This document shows, piece after piece, positions 26,471 through 38,500 of a stretch of DNA of 64,000 bases. Location of the stretch: positions 23,097,341-23,161,340 of the forward strand of contig NC_092575.1 in NCBI RefSeq assembly GCF_037975245.1, read 5' to 3'. A program made the position numbers and the translations under genes. How positions within the stretch are numbered: the first letter of the stretch is position 1; each line of letters begins with the position of its first letter. The notes under the pieces are model-generated. The model saw only the letters and a program-made list of their open reading frames with translations, did no database searches and was not told where the DNA came from. The stretch comes from Apostichopus japonicus. Taxonomy: Eukaryota; Echinodermata; Holothuroidea; Aspidochirotida; Stichopodidae.

Positions 26471-26917
26471 TTATTCAAACATATACATTCAGGGTCTTAT
26501 ATATGGAATATGGTGGTCACTATTTACACACTTGTGGGTGCATGCATGGGCGGCGATGGGGGGGGGGGGAGATATGTCCCCCCTAATATTTTAGGTGGGG
26601 GATATAGTATCTAATATCCCCCCAATATTTGGTGATTTTTTATGGCTCTAAATAGAAAATAATGCGTGAGATTACTTATCCAAATCATATTTGGCGGTGG
26701 CTCAAACTTCTTCCAACACATGCTGCATGAGGTAAAAGACTCTTCGTGGTCGTTTCTGTGACCTGTGACCGTATAGCATGTTGTCACTCATGAGTTTTAT
26801 CATAATGTCTGTACATTTCTTGTGTATGAGTGTAAGTACGTACAATTATACGTGATCCACATCGACATGGGTTCACTGGGTTTCCGTTTGGCCTGTTTCC
26901 TACAAGATTTCTAACCG

Positions 26918-28063
<1,146 letters not shown>

Positions 28064-28134
28064 CACCCAAGCAAATGTCCCCCCCCCCCCCACCCAATTT
28101 TTGAAACAAATCGCCGCCCCTGTTTGCATGCATA

Positions 28135-28228
28135 TGTTCCGCGAAATTTACCGATCTGCGCTATCTTATGATTGCGCTGCGCGTTCTTAGGATCCTATAA
28201 TTGCGCACCCATCTTAAGATTGCGCAAG
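28135..28228 (+). repeat. Left terminal inverted repeat (94 bp)
   Basis: It pairs with 30025-30118 in reverse complement. It contains the near-palindrome ATCTTAAGAT and several GCGC words, so each repeat may also fold on itself. Confidence 0.9.
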
Positions 28229-29140
28229 GCCCGTCTTGCGCGTTTTATCGATACTGCGCTATCTTGCGATCGTAGCTGTATGGAGTATCTGAATCAAATG
28301 ATGGCGTAATCATCAATCCTATGGGATGCCAAGGTGGAGATAATTCACGTCAGTTCGTAGGTATAATAAGTACTTAAAGGGACGGCTATAGGCAGGTTTT
28401 TTCTAATTTTTTTTCTTTAATTTCGCAATAAAAGTTGTATAGACTAGAAAAAGAGTCCCTCTAAAACATCAGTTTTCATTGGGCATGATTTCCTTTATGA
28501 TGGGGATAAATTTTGTCTCATTTCATGCATGTTCTAAGAATTATTCATTATTTGTTCAGGTTGAACTGTGACACTACTAAAGGACCGCACTAAAGAAGAT
28601 CAGCAACCAGTCTCCTTTTCCAGTCGGTTTTCATCATTCTTGTTAATCGATGTCCTCTCTGTTTAAGGATCTATTAAAACACATCCTGTCAATGATTAGA
28701 GTTTGAGAAATTCATGTTATAAAAATAAATCCTGGCAATTGTGTTAACAGGTTCTTTATTTACAGCACAACACATAAAAACTAAACACATTGGAATTCTC
28801 AATGCAGTGGCTGGCAACATTTATACAATATATAGATAATTTCAAGTTTACAGGATCATATATGTATGATATTCGTCTTCATTCATTTACAAACTTTATG
28901 ATACAATCATTTGCTTCTAAATGCTGCCATAAGTACATTAGGATCGTTCCCAGTGGTATGAGTTAAAATGATTAAAATTACATCGTAATCAGGCACACAA
29001 TGATAGATTAAAATAAACATTCTGTGGTGGTATAAAGGAGCTGAATTCAAACACATAATTAAACCGTTATTAACAGTTATAAATTCTTAAGTCATATCTA
29101 GAGAAGTCTTGTATGAAACGTTCACACTGTCTTAGAAATA
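28229..29140. other. Interior of the transposon 3' to the PHD ORF
   Basis: AT-rich and without coding potential on either strand. It contains further GCGCTATCTTGCGAT-like words near the left repeat (to 28275). It may be the transposon's 3' untranslated interior. Confidence 0.5.
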
Positions 29141-29404
29141 TTATTTACAAAGCTCACACGACCAGTCTTTCACATTGTCCTCATCAATGTCACAACACTT
29201 AAAGTGGAACCATCGGAAACAACGTTCACATTCGACCATCTTTGTTCCATCGTCAATGCCACGGCAACGGCAGTGTATCTCCACATCGTAGGTCCTCACG
29301 GAATCGGCGTTTCGAAATTGGCAAGTGGACGTAAATCGTTCTAGGAACTTGTTCATAAAAGCGTCATCGAGCGTTTGGCGCAACGAAGTGGTGGTATACG
29401 TCAT
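29141..29404 (-). CDS. PHD-finger ORF within the transposon
   Basis: The 87-residue ORF starts at an ATG (29404) and ends TAA. Residues 45-87 form a PHD-type zinc finger: IHCRCRGIDDG, MVECERCFRWFHFKCC and WSCELC supply a Cys4-His-Cys3 ligand order with the conserved Trp two residues before the last CxxC. PHD fingers usually read histone H3 tails, and several eukaryotic transposon proteins end with one, often after a protease or integrase core. The preceding 40 residues are not recognised. The ORF lies between the terminal inverted repeats, so it is most likely a transposon protein or the 3' remnant of one, not a host gene. Confidence 0.75.
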   Translation of the reverse strand: MTYTTTSLRQTLDDAFMNKFLERFTSTCQFRNADSVRTYDVEIHCRCRGIDDGTKMVECERCFRWFHFKCCDIDEDNVKDWSCELCK

Positions 29405-29445
29405 CTGAACTGGGTCTCTCCTTATGCTAACGAGACACCAAAAGG

Positions 29446-29973
29446 CTATATATGGCGAACGGTCCGCAATCGTTGGAGTTTTCTTGTTGCTGCACGTTGG
29501 CGAGGTCGATGCTGAGGCGGTCTTTCGTTGTCTTCACGTATCGGGCTATTATCTGTTGGGCTGACGTCGAGAGGCGGCCTCCGTGGAGAGAATCGTACAC
29601 AGTCAGCTGATCTGGCGTTTTGGAGTGGACGTTGGATATTGTAATCCAGTGGTTCCCTCCGATGTGGACAAATTGAATAAATTTGCCTGTGGGCTACCTT
29701 GTCTTCTTTGCCGAGACCAAGACAGTTGAGCTGAGGCCTGCGAGGGTGGGATTGATCTTCTTCATAAGTTGGCTGGCTTCGTCCATGGGGCGGTCGGTCA
29801 ACCAATTCGTGGGTCCTACTATCAACATCTGATGTTTCGTCGTCGTCGCTGTGGTCGTCTTCGTTGGATTGCTGCAGGCGTGACTTGGATGGCAGTGGCT
29901 CGTGCAGTCTTCCCCTTGTCTCTTGCATGGGCATCTGGCCGTGGTGCATCTTCACCTTGACCCGTCCTGCCAT
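29446..29973 (-). CDS. Basic proline/arginine-rich ORF within the transposon
   Basis: The 175-residue ORF begins with ATG at 29973 (MAGRVKVKMHHGQMPMQ). It has an acidic patch (EDDHSDDDETSDVD) at about residues 37-50, followed by Arg/Pro/Gln-rich sequence, and ends at a TAG 42 bases before the ATG of the PHD ORF, in another frame. No domain was recognised. It could be an upstream ORF of the same transposon transcript, a frameshifted segment of a larger protein, or chance. Codon use is GC-richer than the surroundings, which favours real coding history. Confidence 0.45.
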   Translation of the reverse strand: MAGRVKVKMHHGQMPMQETRGRLHEPLPSKSRLQQSNEDDHSDDDETSDVDSRTHELVDRPPHGRSQPTYEEDQSHPRRPQLNCLGLGKEDKVAHRQIYSICPHRREPLDYNIQRPLQNARSADCVRFSPRRPPLDVSPTDNSPIREDNERPPQHRPRQRAATRKLQRLRTVRHI

Positions 29974-30024
29974 GTTCTTTCCCGTATAGGCCTACAGTTA
30001 ACACTAGCAGCTTGCTATTAACAG

Positions 30025-30118
30025 CTTGCGCAATCTTAAGATCGGTGCCCAATTATAGGATCCTAAGAACGCGCAGCGCAATCTTAAGATAGCGCAGATC
30101 GGTAAATTGCGCAGAACA
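30025..30118 (-). repeat. Right terminal inverted repeat (94 bp)
   Basis: It is the reverse complement of the left repeat, with about five substitutions and no length difference, implying either recent insertion or conversion. Confidence 0.9.
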
Positions 30119-30882
30119 CATATACAGCAATTAGAAATATGTTACTAAGGAACCGCAAATCATGTATTCTGCTACTTATGTCAGTGTACGTTTATGCATC
30201 ACAGTCCTGATATGCTGCATGTGTTTCAAATGCAGATTAAATTTTTAACGAAAATAGCAACTTTGCAATGGCAAAGCGCTGTAAACGTTGATACATGCAT
30301 CACTTAGTTAACATTCTTGGTTCGCTTAATTGATTGCAGGACTTTGGCAGATATACGAGGATTTCATTAGTTGTAAAAGGGGTGAATGTATACAATGAGT
30401 AAGCTAGAATTTAAGTGATACCATGGAGCACATCACACGACTCACCATGATGGTTTCCTTTCCATTCAGCTGCAGTTTTCGTTCTTTATAAGTAAACTGT
30501 CCGGACAATTTACAGTGAAAGTCGACGAGCGAGACAATATTGCAACGAGCTACTGTGGTCACGTGAAACAAAATACCAAAAGGGATAAGAAAAAAAAAAA
30601 AAAACAATGAAAACCCAAACAAAAAGCAAAACAAACACAAGCTGCACAAACCAACATGCATGAAATAATAATAATAATAAAATTGAATAATTTTATATAT
30701 ATATATATATTTAATAATTTTAAATATTGGTCGGGGAATCGATCCTAGGTAGACATGAAGATACATTTAATCTGTTCCAAAATTTGTGTGTATATGTGTA
30801 TATTAGATCCTCCTCGCGAAGAAGCCTCATTGAAAACCAAAGCTAAAGTTATCAAGATAATACGCCTCATTGGGGCCATGGT

Positions 30883-30932
<50 letters not shown>

Positions 30933-31008
30933 AAATTAATAAAGTTTCACACACCAGAAAAATTCCCCTTCACGACCGGTTTCCTCCTCTTTTGGGTTTC
31001 ATTAGATG

Positions 31009-31073
31009 AAGGTAGGAATAGAATCCAGGACCTTTGTGTAACCTTTGTGTCCGTACCACTCAACCACAGTGAT
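31009..31073 (-). repeat. tRNA-like / SINE-like remnant
   Basis: Read on the minus strand it carries an A-box-like word (TGGTTGAGTGGT, 31066-31055) followed about 30 bases later by GGATTCTATTCC (31026-31015), a degenerate B box. ACCTTTGTGTA is duplicated between them on the plus strand. It is too degenerate for a functional tRNA, and an old SINE head is possible. Confidence 0.4.
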
Positions 31074-32796
31074 TCTACTGGTGTGTAAATAAGGGCGCAT
31101 TACCTTATTGTTACGTAGAGTTCCTCTCTATTAAGAGAACTTTAGTGTTATGATTGTACAGGGGTGCACACAAAGGATCGTTTTGATGTGTTATGAGTTA
31201 TCTTTTGCAGCGTTAGTGGAGGATACAATTTGTTTGCTGAATTAATTTGTAAATCAATATTTTTTACCTTAAATAAATAATCTAACAACAATCGTCAAGA
31301 GCTCGGCAAAATATTATTTGAATAATGTGAATTGTTAAACTTATGTACTTTCAGTAAATAAACAGTTTGCTTGCATGTGTTTCTCTGTTTAAATGTATTT
31401 ATGTTATTTACAAGGAGTACTGACAAGAGGCAATAGGGAAGGGGGAGGGGTTGGTGTTAGAGGAGCATGCAGTCCGTGGAAAACGGTGTCAATCAGGGAA
31501 ATTGTGATGGGTCCTGGGGTATTTGGGATAAAGGATAGCATATTTTTTATTTCCGTAGTATATATATAGTTAAGAAAAAGTGACTGAGTAGTATGAAATG
31601 GGGGCAAGAGTAGGTGGCGTAATTTTCTCTCATATCTCATCATGAAAACACGGCAAATTTTGTTTTGCTTCTCTCTCATGCCTTTTAACCTGGGAGATCC
31701 TTCACGATGACGATCAAAGGCAACGACAGCAAGAGCATTAACAAACCTTAAGCTGTTTTGTATAAAATCATACTGAAACAGAGGAATACTGGGATGGTTA
31801 TTTCATTCTTTTTAACTTCATATATGCTATGTGCAATTTGATATTTCAAGTATAAAAAGATTAATTTCTATATTTGATACCTTAATAATAAAACAAGCTA
31901 TACGAAGATGAAACGGACCAATGAATGCAGTTCACACGTTCAGAGGCGGCGGGAGGAGGATCAACGAGCTTGATGATGGGCCGGCGAAGGGGAGCACAGA
32001 CTTCCAGGGTCAGCAGGACATGCGACTTCATCTCAGGAAGATGTCCCGGAAAAAAAAGACTGCACTCTGAGCCGCAAATTCAATGATTAATTTGTTATTT
32101 TCTTTTTAAATGGCACCTTAGAAATAACAAATGGCCATTTTAATTACAAAAATACTCGTATTACTCGTATTAATGAATGGGGCACTGTTGATAATTTTCG
32201 CGTACCCCTCCTGTACGCCTGGCACCCCTGTCAAACAGGATAATCTGATAACATGCATTTTAAAGAGTGATATCAGGTCTTATATACCTTGTTAAAATAT
32301 AACATGTGTTTAAAAATGTCAAAAAACGCCCCAAAAAGTTGTGAAATTTCTAAATAGCTTTTTCAATGTGTCATAAATGTATTACAAATTTTTATCGTGG
32401 AAAGTGTCTTTTATAAACTTCCTTCCTGTAATAGCACGGCCCATTATACTAGTTTTATCCAATATTCATCGCCAATTTTCCAAAAATACTTATCTTTGCA
32501 ATCTGTCTATTATAAAATATATCCTCTTCTGTCGTTTCAGTCTGTGTTACGGTGATGAAGTTATACATATTAGGTCTCAGCTAGTGTGGTTAATATATGA
32601 GTTACCACTGCTGTATAGTGCCTAGCATACTTGCCCACAACACTGATAATATTTAAACATTAAATATGGGAAAGCATCTGGTCTAAGAAATTCCGGAATT
32701 GCATTTTATCTTTACTTTTTCGCTAATGCATTAACTTCAAGAAAATTCAATACGAAACTGTTTTAATTCTTCAGCGAAACGTAACTATTTTCTTTT

Positions 32797-32845
32797 GTGG
32801 GGGGGGGGGGGGATTGGGGTTGGGGTTGGGGGTGGTGGAGGGGTT
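32797..32845 (+). repeat. G-rich quadruplex-prone tract
   Basis: A run of about 13 G is followed by TTGGGGTTGGGGTTGGGGG and GGTGGTGGAGGGG. It has at least four GGGG runs with 2-base loops, the classic intramolecular G-quadruplex pattern. Confidence 0.8.
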
Positions 32846-35348
32846 TATATGCCATGCAAACACACTGGCACGTGTAGATATTTTAAGCACATTCCAGTCA
32901 CCATATTCTTTTGTAAAATACACTAAAATCTCGTACTTTCAATTTCATTAACTGCTTTCTTGACACAAATGGTTCTTGTTTGTAGACAGAAAATTGATAA
33001 TGTGTACAGCTGTTCCAAAAGTTTCTTGCTTGTTCTTTTTCAATTAATGCTATCATCTGAGCTCTTGTTTGCAAACCTGTTTGTACTTAAAAGATACGCA
33101 TGGAGAAAACACACAAACGCGCTCACATGAAATCACGAAGACTACAGTAACATCGAGTTAGGAGCTTGCGCTTTGTATATTACTGCATGCATGTATCATG
33201 CAATACCAGCAGAAAATATTTCTCGTTTACTTGTAATAGCGCCTGACATATTTTGCTATACGCAAAGCTGAGTTTTCCTTAAAACAAAGCAATGTTTTAC
33301 ACTGCTGCAACTTAGGGCTTGTTCCACATATCACATTACCACCGAAATGATTTGAAATTAATGAGACAAATTTGTTGTTTCGTAATTTTGGAATGAATTT
33401 TAAGTTTGAATTTAGAGCTATAAATCTTTTTTCTTCTTGCTGTGGTTACAAACGTGCGCATGCACACTAATCTTTTCAAGCATACATAATCGTAAGATAT
33501 ACTGGTAACAAATTTATACTCGTACTGCTTTGAGGAATGTCTCCTACCGGTTGCTATGGGAAGCAGTCATGCACGATATCCGACAGAGTGACATAAACGA
33601 TAGAGAAATAGTATACCCGTATTTCATTTGAATTCTCATTTTACGGAACATCTACCCTAGCCTATTGCCTATCGCGTATAAATAGTCGTCCTAAGGATCT
33701 AAGTTAGATCATTTATACCTTCATAAATCGATATGATGTTGCGCTTCACCACTTTCTCAGAGAAGAAAACGAAAATGGAGAGAAACTAACTTTTGTATGA
33801 GCATGTTTACTATAATAGTGTAATGACAGAAGGACCGAGAAGCCAAGTTAAATTAATTATCATATGCGGCCAGATTGTTTTCATTAATGAACATTATGCA
33901 TAGAAGGAAAAAAAAAACAAGTGCAGACGGGTCACGAAAGGAAAGTAAAGTCCACATTAAATTAATATAAGTCAACCAGTAATGAAGGAACAAGGAATGA
34001 TATAATGAAAAGAAGTGAAGTATATAATGACAAATGTGAACTAGTAAACATTAGAGGTGAATAAGCAATGAATATAGAAAAGAACTAGTCAACAAAAGTC
34101 CGGCTCAATTTGCATATAGAATCACAACTATATATTGAAAGCCTTGTATATCAATGATATATAGTTTCAATCGAAGTATAGGGATGTATAGTAACACCGC
34201 TCAAATGTATATAGACTATAACTATACGAAATAAAACTCAGTTTACTAGCGTGGTATGGTATATGTCTTAACGATTGATCGAGTTCTTTCATTCAATGAC
34301 TTATCAAATGTAATTCATTCTCATATGACTAGGAATAGCAGCCTACAGAGATAAATGTTTCCCCATCAATTATTTTGTCTTACGCACCATGTGTTTAAAG
34401 GCAAAAATAACTAGAAACGTAATTTATCATGTGTATTTTACCGTTAGTTAACGTTCTTTGCCCGTTCTGTAATGTAACAGGACGTTATGAACGTAAAATT
34501 ACCGCAATACCGTAAATTAACATTCATTGAACAGTTGAACGCACTCTTAATTGCTGAACGTTAATTCAGAACCATGGGTATTATGACATGGTTTTCATTG
34601 TTTTAACCTGTTAGTGAATGTACAGTGTCACTTTATTACCGTTTTGTATCATTTAACATACATCAGGACACCGCCAATTTGCATATTCATATATAGTGAA
34701 GGTGTTTCACAAAATGTTGAGGATTATATTCTCATAAGACGATTTAAATGCCTACGTATGCGTGCCATACAATATGTCTAATTTATGATAAAGGTTGTAA
34801 GGAATACTAATATGAATGCATGTGTTAATTTCTTGAAAACTGCTTCTGTTTGTAATACGCAATATTGGTATTAATCGATGAGTGAAATATTAGTATGAAA
34901 CTAAGAAAATATCGACCTGATTTAAAGACGAAAACTTGCATTAGATGAGTGGTTGTTTAACAGAAAATAACGATGCCAATTCCCGGCTTCAATGTACTCT
35001 TTAACACACGTCGCACCATTTTTTCACAAACCACTTTAAAGTTGTAAGTCTTGGCGCAGGCGTCTAAGCTGTCGATATTCTACAGTAAAATACTACATTA
35101 TTTTAGCAGGCAGTGCACAAGACGTACGATTATTTTTCATCCTCAGCCTACCGAAATAAACACAGGTATTAATTGTTGCTGGTGGATGATGAAGTAATGC
35201 TTAAATCGGTACCACAGATTCACTATACCAGTGTGGGAAATCTGCAGGAACATATCATGTCTATCCATAGCCGTATGTAGGAGATTAACGTATACACAGT
35301 ACAGCTATAATCCTCACTATAAGTTTAGCGGTAAAAAAACCTCTTAAG

Positions 35349-35523
35349 ATGAACGGACGGAAATGGCGATCTGTCTTGGCTCGGACCATGTCTTATTTCC
35401 TCTTTCAAGGTTGTTTGAAATGTTTCGGTGTTATATTTGAAGGTACAGTGGAGTTTACACATTCTAGTGTTATGATGGTCGGTTGGTCTTTTATGGTTCT
35501 GCAAGGCATGGCGTTTTTTGTTG
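35349..35523 (+). CDS. Transporter exon 1
   Basis: It starts at ATG after an in-frame TAA two codons upstream, encodes 58 residues and ends GTT G|GTAAGT (phase 1). It covers the first hydrophobic segment (about residues 12-31) and most of the second. A non-coding 5' exon cannot be excluded. Confidence 0.75.
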
Positions 35524-38500
35524 GTAAGTAATTGCAAGCCTTTCACGGTACAAACTAAGCATATGCATCAAGAAAATTGGGGCACAGGCGAATGGGTGAA
35601 GATTGGGGTATGCGAGGAACGTTAAGTTGTACGCAAAGGATAATGAAATGAATCAGAGAAAATGTGCAATTATTATACTGAAACAAATTCATAGGTGAGT
35701 GGCTTTAAAATCACCCATCTCCCCTTCCATTTTCACTGGCGGATGCATAATTTCTCGTAAGTGGGGATCCCGGACAAGTTTCGGTTTATAATGAAGTACC
35801 CATATAGTAAATAGTGTGAACGCTGATGAAGAGGGCCACAGTGCAACCAACTCAAACCTTAATTGTCTTTATACAAGTGCAGACTCATCACTCGAACAAG
35901 TTAGATGAGTGTTGGCAGGAAATTTATACCCATCAACCTGACATAATTGGCATTACATTTTTGTATTTTTGCCCAAAGACTGGCAATTATTGTTAAGTGA
36001 TGATGGCAGAGGTGTTTGTATTTAATACGTAGAATAAAGGAATCTAAGCTTCAGTTGCTAACACTGAGTTATATAGTTTTTATATTGATGTAATTTGGTT
36101 CACTATTCACTCCAACGATAACACTTCCTTTTTTTTGGTGTGTCTACAGGAGTCCTTCCGCAGAAGAGCATGTAACCGTAATTCTGAATAATATATTAGA
36201 AAAACCTGTGGAATCACTTGCTAGTGTTTTTGTTGTAGTTGGTGATTTTTAGTATCTAAATATTGATTGTTCTTCCCGGGTGACATGTCACTCAGAGTTG
36301 CATATTGAGACCTTTTTTTTCCTCTGGAATTTCACAAATTTGACAACTGTCTCTGTCGACATGTAGTAAATCAGCCGTTCGAGATTTCGAATTAGCCATG
36401 AACCTCATAATATTGGATTCGAGTTTGCCAAAGGTACAAGATGATGTATAGAAAGTGGATGATATTTTTTCACTACTGACCATGGTGTTAATATATTTTT
36501 TTGGCTGTAAATTTGCATATTCATAGTGAAGGTGTTTCACAAAGTGTTGAGGCTTATATTCTCATAAAGTGATTTAAGTGTCCACATATGCGTGCCAAAA
36601 AATGTGTCTAATTTATGATGGTGTTTCCACTCATGCTGTAAAAAAAGAATCTTGGAGGTATGAGAAATATAAGGTAACTTGCTAAATTCTCAGAGGAATG
36701 GAGTAATATCAACTGTGAGGATAGGTTCCTTGGAAAGAATCTACGAAATGTGGGATGAATTAGCTGTGGATGATGACTGCTGCTTTTGCTTACTTGCTAA
36801 CAAAATAAAGGCATGACCCGAAGCACTCTTGGAAATATGTTAGGAAGCAAATCTAAAGTTACCCCATCTGTAAGTGATATCACTTTGCCTGATGGTTCTA
36901 CCACCAAGTCTGATTTCGACAAAGCTCAAGTTCTCGATATGTTTTTTTCACCAATTTGTTCACCAAGGAAAAACATGATGAGGCTCCATAGATGGCTCAT
37001 AGGGGTGTTTATTGAGACTAAAAGCCATGTTGCTATATACTGAGGATATTGGACGCAAAGACAAACAAAATTGAAATCCTAGTAAATCACCAGGGTCCAG
37101 ACAATATTCATCCACGCCTTGTAAAGGGAATGTCAAGTGTTTCTGTTGATCTACAAACAAGAATATTTCATTCATCTATAAGTATAAGAAGAGTTCCTAA
37201 AGCATAGACAGATTCTGCAGTAGTAGGGAAAGAAATCTGAGCCATGTAACAATCGACGAGTATATCTTAGCCTGTGTTGTGGTTATATGGAACGTTTTAT
37301 TAGACGATACCTAATTTCCCATCTAAATGGGAACAATTTACTGTTTAATGGTCAAGTTGGATTTAGGGCAGGAAGAAATTGTGCTTCACAACTACTGGAT
37401 GTTTTAGATGACTGACCTGGACTTTGCTAAAGCCTGTGACTCTGTTCCTTATAGAAGACTTTAACTGAAACTCTCAGCATATGGTATAAAAATGTAACTT
37501 ATTCAACTGGAAGAAGAGTTTTCTTACTGATCGAAGAGACAGGGAACAAATCAATAGCGAGTCTTCGGAATGGAGTGAAGTTGTGAGTGGAGTTCAACAT
37601 GGGAGTGTTTTAGGTCCAGTTTTGTTCTTGATCTACATCAACAATCTACCATAAGTTGTAAGTAAATACGTAAGGATGTTTGGTGAGGATACAACGATTA
37701 ATTCTACAGTCAGCTTAGACAATGAGAGAGCAGTCCTGCAACATGATGTTTGCAATTTGCAACAGATATTGCATAGCGGAAGTGAAGATAAAGACCCGGG
37801 TATTATTCCAGGATTTCTTTAACTTTAGCAAGCACATTTCTACCAAAGGTGAACAAAGCATACACCATGCTGGGTTTGATTATTAAAGAGATCATTTCAA
37901 GCTTCAGATGCTACTTTAGTTATTTTCTTATACAGAGCACCTGTGATGCCACATATGGAATATTGTAATGCTATTTGGTTTCCAAATCTAAGAAAGGACG
38001 TAAACAGTATTGAGAATGTTCAACATAGAGCTACGCGTCTGGTGTCTGGTCTAGAGAACTATGATGATTGATTGTGACATATTACGTGCACTCACGTTAC
38101 CTCCATTATCATGCAGCAGAAAGAGAGATGATCTTATTCAAACGTATAAGATTGTTAATGGTTTGGAAGATATTGTGTGTAGCGAATTGTGTACCTTAGA
38201 TCAGTCTGCCAAAACCAGAGGGCATAGCACCAAGATTAACAAGATGCATTGCAAGTCAAACAAACGTCTCAAGTATATATCTTACCGAGTTGTTAATACA
38301 TGGAACTCTCTTCCTAAGGTTGTTGTTTCTTCAATTTTATTGAATGATTCAAGGCAAAATTGGACAACCACTGGAATCTTAATGCTAAGGAACTGTATAG
38401 AAGTTTGTAGGTAATTGGAGTTGTACAGTGTATAATTAGTATGAATTGCCGTTAGTTTATTTCTGTTGTTTGTGAACTTGTGTGGGCGTTAAAATAACCT

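Larger units (their letters stand above)
28135..30118. mobile_element. DNA transposon with 94-bp terminal inverted repeats and PHD-finger ORF
   Basis: The left repeat, 28135-28228, and the right repeat, 30025-30118, are inverted partners of equal length (94 bp) with only about five mismatches. Both contain GATCTGCGCTATCTTA, GCGCTGCGCGTTCTTAGGAT and ATCTTAAGATTGCGCAAG. The flanks read ..GCATA and CATATA.., so a 4-bp CATA target duplication is possible but weak. Inside, on the minus strand, are a 175-codon basic/proline-rich ORF and an 88-codon ORF ending in a PHD finger. At 1,984 bp with no recognisable DDE transposase it looks like a non-autonomous or deleted member of an unidentified superfamily. 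Confidence 0.85.
30119..35348. other. Intergenic stretch upstream of the transporter gene
   Basis: No gene was recognised. Contents include a (TAA)n patch and TA run near 30665-30710, (TA)n at 30889-30930, a tRNA-like sequence at 31009-31073, a G-rich patch at 32797-32845, and imperfect ACGTTA-type inverted words at 34434-34565. A 110-bp segment (34678-34790) recurs at 36510-36620. The word ACCATGGAGCACATCACA near 30420 recurs near 991. The promoter of the transporter presumably lies at the right end, but no core element could be defended. Confidence 0.45.

Noticed and set aside
36813-37043. Short ORF MTRSTLGNMLGSKSK as a possible separate gene
   Set aside because: It lies between the endonuclease and RT blocks of the decayed retrotransposon and reads as part of it.
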